Below, piece after piece: positions 10,611-20,461 of a stretch of 64,000 nucleotides of DNA (the first letter of the stretch is position 1; each line of letters begins with the position of its first letter). The notes under the pieces are model-generated. The model had not been told where the DNA came from and searched no databases. It saw nothing but the letters and a program-made list of their open reading frames with translations. The translations under genes and the position numbers were made by a program. Source of the DNA: Panicum virgatum (taxonomy: Eukaryota > Streptophyta > Magnoliopsida > Poales > Poaceae); contig NC_053139.1 of the NCBI RefSeq assembly GCF_016808335.1, forward strand, positions 18,742,782 to 18,806,781. Direction: 5' to 3'.

Positions 10611-13600
10611 TTACATGACGTTTGCCGCATCTAATACATTAAGCTCATTCCTTAGCCTAACAAATGTACTCTCGTCTAAAGGTTTTGTGAATATATCTGC
10701 CAATTGCTCCTCGGATCTCACACCTTGAAGAGATATGTCTCCTTTAGCTTCGTGATCACGCAAAAAGTGATGGCGAATATCAATGTGCTTTGTGCGAGAG
10801 TGTTGAACCGGATTTTTGGTAATTTTTACGGCACTTTCATTGTCACAAAGGAGTGGAATCATATCTAGTTTCACACAAAAGTCCAAAAGGGTTTGCTTCA
10901 TATATAGGATTTGGGCACAACATGCACCGGCCGCTATATATTCCGCTTCCGCGGTGGACAAAGCCACGGAATTTTGCTTCTTACTTGACCAAGAAACTAG
11001 AGAACGCCCAAGTAAGTGGCAACCCCCGGAGGTACTCTTGCGATCCACACGGCTTCCGGCAAAATCCGAGTCCGAGTATCCCAAGAGATCTAAGCTAGCG
11101 CCCTTGGGTTACCACAAGCCTATGCTTGGGGTGTGCTTGAGATACCGAAGGATCCTGTTCCCAGCCGAGAGGTGTGACTCCTTTGGGTTTGATTGAAAGC
11201 GGGCACACAAGCACACACTAAACATTATATCGGGCCTAGATGCGTTAAGGTAAAGCAAATACCCTATCATAGAACGATAGAGGGATTGATCAACCGGTTT
11301 ACCGTCCACATCCAAGTCGAGATGCCCATTGGTTGCCATGGGTGTCTTGATCGACTTGCATTCATCCATCTTAAACTTCTTCAAGATATCTTTAGTATAT
11401 TTTTCTTGATGGATGAATGTCCCTTCTTTCAATTGTTTGACTTGAAAACCAAGGAAGAAGGTCAATTCGCCGATCATGGACATCTCGAATTCCCTAGACA
11501 TCATGGTAGCAAACTCATGGCTTAGTAAATCATTAGTTGAGCCAAAGATAATATCGTCAACATAGATTTGACAAATGAAAAGATCCCCGTTGATGTCTTT
11601 TGTGAACAATGTGGTGTCCACCCTCCCGATCTTGAAGTCTTGCATGATTAGGAAGTCACGAAGCCTCTCATTCCAAGCCGTTGGAGCTTGTTTGAGCCCA
11701 TAGAGTGCCTTGTGCAACCTATAAACATGGTTAGGATTTCTCGGATCTTCAAACCCGGGAGGTTGCTCAACATAAACAAGTTCGTTAATAAAACCATTTA
11801 AGAATGCACTTTTCACATCCATTTGATATAATTTGATATTATGATGAAAAGAGTAAGCAAGAAGGATGCAGATAGCTTCAAGTCTTGCAACCGGAGTAAA
11901 AATTTCACCAAAATCCAAACCTTCGACTTGAGAAAACCCTTTTGCCACAAGTCTTTCTTTATTGCGTACCACCACCCCACATCTTGCTTGTTTCGGAAGA
12001 CCCACTTAGTGCTGATGATGTTCTTGTTTTTCGGAGGAGCTTCGAGGACCCAAACTTCATTGCGGGTGAAGTTGTTCAATTCTTCTTGCATGGCCATCAC
12101 CCAATCTGAGTCCTCAAGCGCTTCCTCTATGCTAGTGGGTTCAATACAAGAAACACACGAGTAATGCTCGCAAAATGAAGCATGTTTAGAACGAGTTCTT
12201 ACTCCCTTTGTAGGACTACCAATGATTTGATCAATTGGATGATTCTTGGAGATACAACCATGCTTCACTAGCGGTACATGCGTGGATGTTTGTTGAGGTG
12301 GATCTTGTATGACTTGTGCTTGTGGTGGAACATTTTGCTCTTCTTGTTCTTGCACTTGGGGTGTTGGCGTTGGAACACTTTCTTGATATTGTAGATCATC
12401 TTTTTCTTTATCTTCATCCACTTGGGGTGCCATGGAGGTATTTGGTGTAGACGAGGAAGGTCCTCCCCCTTGATCATTGTCTTCATGCATCTCTTCCGGC
12501 TTGATATCCCCAATGGACATCTTCTTCAAAGCTTCTTCAATCTCCTCATCACCTACATTGTCATAGCCAATAACCTCCTTTTGGGAGCCATTAGATTCAT
12601 CAAACTCCACATCACATGTTTCTTCAACTAACCCAGAGGTTTGATTTAATACTCTATATGCTTTGGAGTTTGATGCATAACTAAGAAAGAATCCTTCATC
12701 ACATCTACTCTCAAACTTACCGAGCCTTTTCTTCTTATAAATAAAGCATTTGCAACCAAAGACACGAAAGTAGGAGATGTTTGGTTTCTTCCCGGTGATG
12801 AATTCATATGGCGTTTTCTTGAGGAGTCGGTGGGGATACACCCGGTTGGATGCATGGCAAGCCGTATTGATTGCTTCCGCCCAAAACCTCTCGGACGTGC
12901 CATAATCATCCAACATCGCTCTTGCTAGAGTGATTAGTGTTTTGTTCTTTCTTTCCACCACTTCATTTTGTTGAGGCGTGTAGGTGGCGAAAAACTTATG
13001 CTTGATACCCTCTTCAACGCACCATTCTTTAATCTTCATATTCTTGAACTCGGTTTGGGGAGTTGTACTCCCTTTGAGCTCTTCTTGCAAATGTCTTGAA
13101 GACTTCCGGAGTTTCACTCTTATCGCCTAGAAACATGACCCAAGTATAACGTGAAAAATCATCAACGATTACTAGGCAAAAGAGGTTACCACCAATGCTC
13201 TTGTATGTGGTTGGACCAAAAAGATTCATGTGAAGTAGCTCGAATGGCTTGGAGGTAGACAACATCGTCTTGATAGGATGATGTGTTACAACTTGCTTTC
13301 CGGCTTGACATGCACTACATAGTTTGTTCTTTTCAAAGGTGACATCCTTCAAGCCGGTGATCATCCCTCTCTTGTGGGTTTTCTTGAGGTTGCTCATGCC
13401 AATATGAGCAATTCTTCTATGCCAAAGCCACCTAAGAGACGACTTGGTGAAGAGGCAAGTCATGGAGCTTGTTTGCTTTGAAGAGAAATCAACCAAGTAA
13501 ATGTTGCCATGCCTAAACCCCGTGAATACCAATGACTTATCTTCTTCAAAGGATACTACAACACCATTCTTGTCAAAGGTACACGTTAGTCCAAGATCAC

Positions 13601-13847
13601 ATAATTGAGCAATTGAAATAAGATTAAAACTAAGTGATTCTACAAACAAGACATTAGAAATGGATAAATCTTTAGAAATTGCTATTCTACCCAAACCTAA
13701 AACTTTCCCCCTTGAGTTATCACCATAGGTGACATGTTCATGATCGTCGGGGCCTTCAAGAGAGGTGAACATGCTATCATTGCCGGTCATGTATTGAGAG
13801 CAACCGCTATCAAGTATCCAATGTTTTCCACCGGTTTTGTAGTTCAC
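10611..13847 (-). pseudogene. Sirevirus 1 pol: protease, integrase, RT, RNase H
   Basis: Copia-order polyprotein. Protease: WILDSGCSQYMTG near 13,820. GAG-pre-integrase: LWHRRIAHIG...CSACQAGKQ. Integrase core: LHMNLFGPTTY, where the usual Asp is Asn (HMD to HMN), then ERKNKTLITLARAML. RT: an intact YVDDIIFGS catalytic motif, LYGLKQAP and FLGFQVKQ. RNase H: GYSDSDFAGSRVDRKSTSGGC and ALSTAEAEYIAA. The frame changes near 13,100 (integrase) and near 12,000 (start of RT), and a stop follows GLW near 11,109. The element therefore cannot make a complete pol, although the RT active site itself is unaltered. Confidence 0.92.
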
Positions 13848-13937
13848 CTACACAAATGAGAATCATTTTTGAGTTTTTGGAACCCAAACGAGTTTTGGGC
13901 CTTGCATATGTGTGACAAGAGCTTTGGGAACCCAAAG

Positions 13938-15956
13938 TTACTTGGGGAGCTTCTTCTTTGCTTCCTTTGTAGTCTTGCCAATGAATTTGGCCTTCACCTT
14001 GCCCTTTACCTTACTCAAAAGAAAATGGTTATTTTGATGCATAGATGAGTAATTTTTAGGTAAAGTAGGGAAAGGACGTGATGGCAAATGACACTCCCTA
14101 GTGTGGTGTCTGGTGACATGGCAATGTTGACAATATGATTCAACTTCTTTAATGAAGCTATTCTTGATCTCCGGAGAAAGAGTAGTGCCTTTGTTTGGCT
14201 CCGGAAATGAACCAAGACCTCTCTTGCCATAGTCACGAGCATTGTTGAAGAGAATTTCCTTGTGGATGTATTCTCCTCGTGAGAGCTTCTCCACACTACT
14301 CTTGAGGCTTGCCACTTGATCCATCAATTCTTTTTCCCTACAGGGAGCAAGCTCGGGCAAAACATTAGTAGCATTTGCATCATTGAGTAGGTCATCACAT
14401 GAAGTAGAAGCATTGACCTTTTCAATATTTTCATTGATAGAGTTCTCAAGACTTGGATCAATTGCTTCATAGGCAAACTCAAGCTCTTGATATTTGTGAG
14501 CTAAATCCCTATGCTTTTGCTTGAGCTTTTTGTGATTCTCTTCAACTTGCTTAGCAAGTACAAGTGACTCATGGTGCTTTTTGAGCAAGTCATTGTACTT
14601 GCCAAGCAAATCGGAGTGAGTTAGCTCTACCTTGGCATGGGTGCTCTCAAGAAGCTTGATCTTGCCTTTTTCCTTCTTGATGACGGATGTATACTCATTG
14701 ATGAGGTTAGCAAATTCATTAGGATCAAGCTCATCATCACTATCAATATCACTATCCTCCTCACATACCTTTGTGTTACCTTTAGCCATGAGGCATAGGA
14801 GGGAGGAGGCAGCAATGGTTCTTCATTGGTGAGAGCAATGTTGATGATGTCTTTTTCATCACTTGATTCTTCACTTGATGAGATATCGGTCACCCATTCT
14901 TGTTTTTCCACCAAGAAGCTTCTCTTGGTGTTGCCTTTCTTCTTTGGGAAGACCTTGGTCTTCTTGTCATGGCTCTTCTTCTTCCCCAGTTTTTTGTTTT
15001 TGTTCTTCCTTTCATCTTCATCATCATCGCTTGAATCATGGCGATGCTTGCTCTGTTATCCTTCTTTCTTTTGTCTGACTTGGGGGCAATCTGGAGATGT
15101 GACCTTTTCACAATTGTAGCATGTTTTTTCTTGACATCTTCCCTTGGCCGGAAACATTCTTCTTTTAGGGTAAAAGTTGTAACCCTTCTTGTTGATCTTG
15201 TCACTCAAGTATGTGAACTTTCTCATCATGAGAGCAATCTCTCCATCATCGGATGAGCTTTCATGACGATCATCTTCTTCATTACTTGAGCTTAATTCTT
15301 GCTTGATCATCTTGAGCTTGCGGTGCTTGTTGACCTTGGTTTTGAGAGCGAATGATTTGCTTGAAGTTGGCTCTTCGGACATACCAAGAATATCCATTTC
15401 ATGAGCGCGAATTTCGCCCACAAGCTTTCCCACTTCCATCGTATCAAGATTCTTCTTTTGAAGCATAGCATTGATTATGTTGTACTTGAGCTTCGGAAGG
15501 AGCATGAGTATCTTGCGGTTGATGGAGCCACTGTCAATTTTAGATATTTCAAGTGCATTAATGTCCTTGACAATAACATTCAAGCGAGAATACATATCAT
15601 TGCAATTTTCATGAGCTAGCATTTTAAAAGAATCATAATTAACTCTAAAAAGTGATATTTTTGCTCACAAACTTTGGTGGGCCTTCATGAATTTCAATGA
15701 GCTCCTTCCAAATATCACTTGCCAAGTCCATGCCTTAACTCTAGCAAAGACTTCCTCACTAATGGCTTCGAAAATTGCATTTCTAGCCTTAGCATTCCAC
15801 TTGAGTTGTTCCGGGGGTGGGAGTTCCGGTGAACCCGGTCTTTGTTGCTAACCACACTTCGGGGGCAATCGCATCAAGATATGTGGCCAAGCGAACTTTC
15901 CAATAAGCAAAGTTCTTGCCCTCGAAGTGAGGAGGCGATCCACCCATCTTGGCCAT
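13938..15956 (-). pseudogene. Sirevirus 1 gag
   Basis: Capsid/nucleocapsid gene. The likely start is ATG at 15956 (MAKMGGSPPHFEGKNFAYWK, a Copia gag N-terminus). The frame changes before 15,622 and again between 14,914 and 14,789, so gag is broken into three stretches and ends with a stop at 13938. The middle part has a degenerate zinc knuckle (CYNCEKVTSPDCP). The C-terminal part is a long charged, coiled-coil-like region followed by a second CCHC-like finger (CQHCHVTRHHTREC). Long coiled-coil gag and this second finger are usual in Sireviruses. Confidence 0.85.
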
Positions 15957-15998
15957 TGCTCTAGGTGGTGAAGCCTAATGATCCAAATGAGCAACGAG

Positions 15999-16010
15999 GC
16001 TCTGATACCA
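15999..16010 (-). other. Primer binding site of Sirevirus 1
   Basis: TGGTATCAGAGC on the minus strand, two bases inside the 5' LTR. This is the usual initiator-Met tRNA primer site of Copia elements. Confidence 0.9.
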
Positions 16011-16012
16011 AT

Positions 16013-17433
16013 TGTAAGGATCGATGGACCAAGAGTGGGTGAATTGGGCCTTTTTCAAATTTCTAAAACAAAATAAAGTAACCTTAACCTATGCAATACT
16101 AGTAAGGCTCAATTCACCAACCGGCTAAATAAGCAACCTACACAAGCTATAAAGGATACAACAAGATATAAAACTAATCAAGGTAGAGCTAAGTTATGAT
16201 CTCTAGGGTCAAGCACATGAATAAATTGCAGGAAAGAAAGTGCTTGAATGTAAAGAGTGGGCAAGAGACGACCGGATTTTTTCCCGTGGTGTCGATGTGT
16301 TGGCACACACCCCTAATCCATGTTGTGACACTCACTAAGAGTCTTGTCACCTCCCAAGTCACCGAAACGAGGGTGCTCACTAAGAGTCTCCGTTCACCAT
16401 CCCGGCGTGGTGGAGCTCAAGCCACGTACAATTTTCTTCGGGCTCCCACAATCAACTCGGCAAAGCTCCGCAAGAAACACCTCAATTACCAAGATCGCCT
16501 AGGTGATGCCAATCACCAAAAGTAACAAGTTAGGGTCTTCACTTGAGGAAGAACCGATCACCAAGAACAAATGCACACAAGCTTCTCTCTACTCAAGTCC
16601 TTAGGATTGCTTCTTGGATGATTGAAAGATCAAATGAGTGGAATGTGAAGCTCAAGGTGGCTCTCAACAATAGAATGAGTGTATGAGTATTGCCTGGTGT
16701 CAAGAGTGTTCAAAATGACCCATTGGAGGGATATATATAGGCAGCTCACGCGGATAGAGCCGTTGGAGAAAAGCTGCCAGAAAAATACGCAACGCCAGTT
16801 AATTCGACGGCCCTCCAAAAGTCATCGTCGGTTTAACCGATGAATGTAAACTGCCCATTTGAAAAACTAGCCGTTACAGCTCAGGCAATTTAACCGATGT
16901 ATCATCGGTTTAACCAGTAAGTGTAGTTGTTCACTGATCAACTGAAAAATCAACTCTATGGACAACTGCATCGACCCTAACTCAAATCCATCGTCGGTTT
17001 TGTCGGTTTTGTCTGTTTTGATTTGAGTCTTGAATGAAATCCAAATATTGAGATATGAGTTGAATAGCACTTGTTTGAGCTTCCAAGAACCTGAGTGACC
17101 AATGTGTGCATCCATTTTTTGATTGACCATGTTTATGCTCATGTTACTTGGCCTTAACCCCTCTTAATAGTGCGATCTCTACAAAACTATAAAACATATC
17201 CTAACCTAAGTGTCCTTCTCAACCTTGCGACACTTAGGACTAGAAGGATCCTTAGTCTTGTTATATACTTGAGTTGAATACCGAGATCACCTTTTTGAAT
17301 GATGAAATTTAGGGGCCTCTTTAACATATGATCCAATGAGCGATAAGATTTCATTAAGCTGCACAAACTCATTAGTCACAATAATAGTTGTCATTAATCA
17401 CCGAAACATACCTAGAGGGCATAGATGCTTTCA
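16013..17433 (-). repeat. Sirevirus 1 5' LTR, with internal deletion
   Basis: 1,421 bp, homologous to 4800-6403 but lacking about 180 bp of the palindromic repeat block near 16,995-17,010. The deletion ends fall in TCGGTTT-like repeats, so slippage or unequal recombination between repeat copies is likely. Confidence 0.92.
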
Positions 17434-17438
17434 CCATT
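17434..17438. repeat. Target duplication of Sirevirus 1, right
   Basis: CCATT, immediately outside the 5' LTR end (minus-strand LTR starts TGAAAGCATC). Confidence 0.9.
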
Positions 17439-18288
17439 TACACAGTGGTTTGATGGTGCACCTAAAGAGAAGTGGTAACTTCTGTATGACACAGATGGGA
17501 GGCGTTACGGGATCGAGATGACCAACCATGTTGAGTGTTACAATATGGTAATGCGTCGTGTTCGTAGATTTCCTCTTGTTGGCATTGTTGAGTTCATCAT
17601 GTATGGATGTTAAGATATTTTAGGAGCGGTACGCATCAGCCGCTTCCTTACGTCATGATCCAGGAGTGCGTTTTTGCGGAAGGGTCAATGAGTAAATGGA
17701 AAAAAGATGGAAAAGGCTCGATTTCACTCAGTTATATCGATGGGCACAAAAGAGCAAATGTTTGAGGTATCATGCAGGGACAGGATCGGACAGGGTGTCC
17801 GCAGACAAAGGGTAGTTCAAGAAGTTTTGATAACCATTGACGGGAGGGTGTTCTGCAGATGCCAGAAACCAAAGGTGCATCACTTACCATGCTCCCATAT
17901 CATCGCGGCTTGTTCTGTATCTGAGTTAGATGCTGCGTCATATATTTCTCACTATTTCACAAAGGAAGCCGCTACACAGACTTGGTGTCATGAGATATAC
18001 GGCATCGGTATTTTAGGACCATTCACTCAAAAAAATTTCCATCCAATGCTCATCCCAGATCCAGCTATGAAGAGGGGCATAGGCCGACGGCAGACGCGTC
18101 GTATCCAAAATGGAATGGACGAGTCCGAGGTTGGAAAGAAGAAAAAACATTGCAACTTGTGTGGAGCAGACGGTCACACCTACAAGAAGTGTCCACAGCT
18201 TTCAGTACCCACTGCTGCTGCCGAGGCTGGACCTTCTGGGAATCCGACGGATGGATCGGCTCCACCTACAAGGATTCGCCGCATCTAG
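17434..18288 (+). pseudogene. MULE transposase (mudrA-like), C-terminal part with SWIM and CCHC fingers
   Basis: Continuation of the transposase broken at 4799. Just after the Sirevirus, QWFDGAPKEKW leads into an in-frame TAA at 17476-17478, then RRYGIEMTNHVECYNMVMR. A further lesion lies near 17,611 (GC then TAA) with a possible frame change. From about 17,707 the frame is open to TAG at 18286. It contains a SWIM zinc finger (CRCQKPKVHHLPCSHIIAAC), typical of MULE transposases, and a C-terminal zinc knuckle (CNLCGADGHTYKKCP). The tail is Pro/Ser/Ala-rich. Identity is secure from these motifs; function is lost. Confidence 0.88.
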
Positions 18289-18659
18289 TTGTGCACGCAA
18301 CAGCTTGCAATGTATTTGTGTGTACGAAACTAAGTATATTATGTATATACTATGTCTAGATGTCTTGTTTAATTAGTTGGTAGTGTGTATTTCTCTCGAA
18401 TTTGGTTGTAACGAATGAAACATTCAATGTAATATGTTATGTGGTATTTTGTTTAACATTCTATTTATATTTCGTTCATTGTATCTTATGTGGTATTGTA
18501 TCATAGAGCCACACGAGGTTCAAGATTCACAAATAAATATAATCATTGCAATCAAACATATCAAACATATAAGTATTGCAATTAAAGGTACAGGAGGTCT
18601 GCCGTCCCGTCACAATTTATATCACAATCTAAAACCGATGAAACATCATATGTTATAGA
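18289..18659. other. Spacer between the convergent MULE genes
   Basis: AT-rich, with several AATAAA-like and TGTAA-rich stretches that could hold the 3' ends of both transcripts. No coding sequence recognised. Confidence 0.5.
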
Positions 18660-19073
18660 TCATGTCAAGAAATCATTTAGGTCGTCATCCCAGTTGACAG
18701 ATGGTGGTGCTGCAGGTGGTGTAGCGTGACTTGACGAACCTCTCGACTTTCCCTTTCTCTCTTTTCTGGTTCTAGGTTCATGTGCAGGGGGACAAACATC
18801 ATGTGTTGGAGGCCATGATTTGGGGGGCATGAAGTCATCCATATCGTCATCCCAGTTAACACAAGTTGGTGCTTGAGGTGGTGCAGCATGACTTGACGAA
18901 CCTCTTGCCTTTCCCTTTCTCTCTTTTCTAGTTCTAGATTCGTGTACAGGGGGAGGAATATCATGTGTTGGAGGCCATGGTTTGGGGGGCATGAAGTCAT
19001 CCATATCGTCATCCAAGTTAACACAAGTTGGTGCTTGAGGTGGTGCAGCATGACTTGACGAACCTCCGGTCAT
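18660..19073 (-). repeat. 2.5 copies of a 162-bp coding tandem repeat
   Basis: The block CGTCATCC recurs at 18683, 18845 and 19007, exactly 162 bp (54 codons) apart. The repeat encodes GSSSHAAPPQAPTC..., an acidic WDDDMDDFMPPK motif, WPPTHD and a basic RTRKERKGK motif. Frame preservation argues that the repeat grew under coding constraint. Confidence 0.85.
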
Positions 19074-19640
19074 CTGTTCTTACGGACGCTAAGAACTATC
19101 ACCCGAAGATCTTCTTTACCTCCTTCGTCTTGTTTACGGCATAAGTCCACCGAAGATACATACCAATTTACGGAAATTTAGTATCGATTTGTTAATCAAC
19201 TCCGTGTCCTCGGGATAATCCTAGCATATAATTACACAATAATTTTATTATTTCGTAATATGGATTACAAATGACGGACGAGATTAGACTGAATAAGAGT
19301 TACCTTAATGTGCATCTCATACACCTCTGACCGCATCTATATCTTACAAGTATTTTGTAAGAATCCAATAACATTATGATGATTCGCTAGTTCACATACT
19401 CTCATGTATATCTTCCGACGTTCTAGCAGGCGTTCCTTTACATCTTGCGTTGTAATACCTCGAAATAATAATGAAATCTTTAAACTCAACTAATTTTGAC
19501 AACACCATCTCTATCGTACCATCCGCTAATACATCCAACTTCTTACTGATTACAAGATGTGTCATGATCTCAAGTATTATACTAGATTTTTCTTCGGTCC
19601 ATGAAAATCCTCCAAAATTGGAGGCAGCCATTGCCTTATG
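18660..19640 (-). CDS. Convergent MULE accessory gene: Myb/SANT-like start plus acidic repeat protein (exon model uncertain)
   Basis: Candidate second gene of the MULE, read from the right TIR toward the transposase, as mudrB is in maize MuDR. The leader exon inside the TIR ends at CAG|GTAAG (19829), and a TTGCAG acceptor (19641) precedes ATG at 19631. The first coding exon, to about 19,392-19,450, starts MAASNFGGFSWTEEKSS, a pattern like plant Myb/SANT-like domains (Trp at the start, hydrophobic helix). Small exons may follow near 19,320-19,342 and 19,160-19,205, each with GT-AG borders, but they are not certain. The last open stretch (19073-18660) encodes a protein of 54-residue repeats rich in Asp, Pro and His. 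I do not recognise a family for the repeat part and see no similarity to mudrB that I can judge by eye. Confidence 0.45.
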
Positions 19641-19828
19641 CTGCAATATTTAGAAACAAGTTTAATACTATATTTCACTATCCAAAACTTAATTCTATTT
19701 TAATTTATAATTAATTTAGAAACAAGTCTATAATAAATTGAAATTTAATACTGAAATGGAATTTTAATACTATAGCATTAATTAAATTAAATTGCTTTAC
19801 AATATTAATGGATTCATACGTAACTTAC

Positions 19829-20150
19829 CTGCAGATCACAAGTGCGGAATCCGGCAGGACTTCGCTGTTGCAACACCCTTCCTCACACCACGTCTATCTT
19901 TTTCCCCTCTATGGATGTTGTTTACTGCAAATGCAGATGTGGGGGGACATCAGCTTTATATTGGGGGAGCCTGCCGCCCCCCCCCCCGCCGGGCAGTAGG
20001 GGCCTCCATGCAATAGAACTCAAATTTTAATTACATATAGATCCCTACCGCCCCCCTGCCGGGCGGTAGGGGTATAGAACTGTAAATTGTGAAAAAAACA
20101 TATATTTCTGTAAAAAATGTTTCTAAAAAATATAAAAATAGAAAAAACGC
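19829..20150 (-). repeat. MULE right terminal inverted repeat
   Basis: About 322 bp, the inverted copy of the left repeat with the same order of AT-rich end, CCGCCCGGCAGG modules, TATAAAG box and CAG|GTAAG donor on the minus strand. A run of C at about 19,977-19,987 marks local slippage. Confidence 0.9.
19954..19960 (-). promoter_or_regulatory. TATA box in right TIR, promoter of the convergent MULE gene
   Basis: TATAAAG on the minus strand, in the context CCAATATAAAGCTG. It matches the left-TIR box and lies about 125 bp before the CAG|GTAAG donor at 19829/19828. Confidence 0.65.
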
Positions 20151-20160
20151 TCCGACACGG
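20151..20160. repeat. MULE target site duplication, right copy
   Basis: TCCGACACGG, the perfect partner of 2471-2480, immediately outside the right terminal inverted repeat. Confidence 0.9.
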
Positions 20161-20461
20161 TGTTTGTGTTTGGGCCTTTGGCCTTAACGACGACTTGCTA
20201 GGCCCTCGAACTGAAAACGCCGCTGCCGGGCCTGGTAACAGGCTTGCAGCCTTGAGAATGCAACAACTGTTCGCGTTTGAATAATCTCCAATTCCACTGA
20301 AACAAATATAAACTATAGATGGGAGGATGACGAAAAAAGAAGAAAAGTTCCCTTCAAAAAGTAATAATAACTACTTAATCATACAGATCAATTTGTGTTC
20401 TTTAAAAAAATCATATGCTATAACTCAGTTAAAATAGTTACTGGATATTTTAAAATGGAAC
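20161..20461. other. Displaced upstream region of the RING/PHD gene
   Basis: No gene seen. By continuity across the MULE target site this is the former promoter-distal sequence of the RING/PHD gene. It contains GGCC-rich words, then an AT-rich stretch. Confidence 0.5.

Larger units (their letters stand above)
4800..17433 (-). mobile_element. Sirevirus-type Copia LTR retrotransposon 1, inserted in the MULE transposase
   Basis: 12.6-kb element in minus orientation. The 5' LTR is on the right (16013-17433) and the 3' LTR on the left (4800-6403). It is flanked by the 5-bp repeat CCATT. The primer site matches the initiator-Met tRNA type, TGGTATCAGAGC. Order along the element: gag, protease, integrase, RT, RNase H, a long spacer, ORF3, polypurine tract, 3' LTR. 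A Copia gene order, this primer site and an extra 3' ORF are Sirevirus traits. About 70 LTR differences plus a 180-bp deletion, counted by eye, make it the oldest of the three LTR elements here. Confidence 0.93.
2481..20150 (+). mobile_element. MuDR-like MULE with two convergent genes, split by a Sirevirus
   Basis: Mutator-like DNA transposon. Its ends are inverted copies (GCCTTTTTTC at the left; the right end reads GCGTTTTTTC on the minus strand), and it is flanked by the same 10-bp direct repeat, TCCGACACGG. The span is 17,670 bp, but removing the Sirevirus and one copy of its target repeat leaves about 5.03 kb, close to the size of maize MuDR. It holds a MULE transposase on the plus strand from the left end and a different gene on the minus strand from the right end. 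Both are damaged or uncertain, so the element is probably no longer autonomous. It landed about 150 bp upstream of a start codon, a common MULE target position. Confidence 0.92.
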
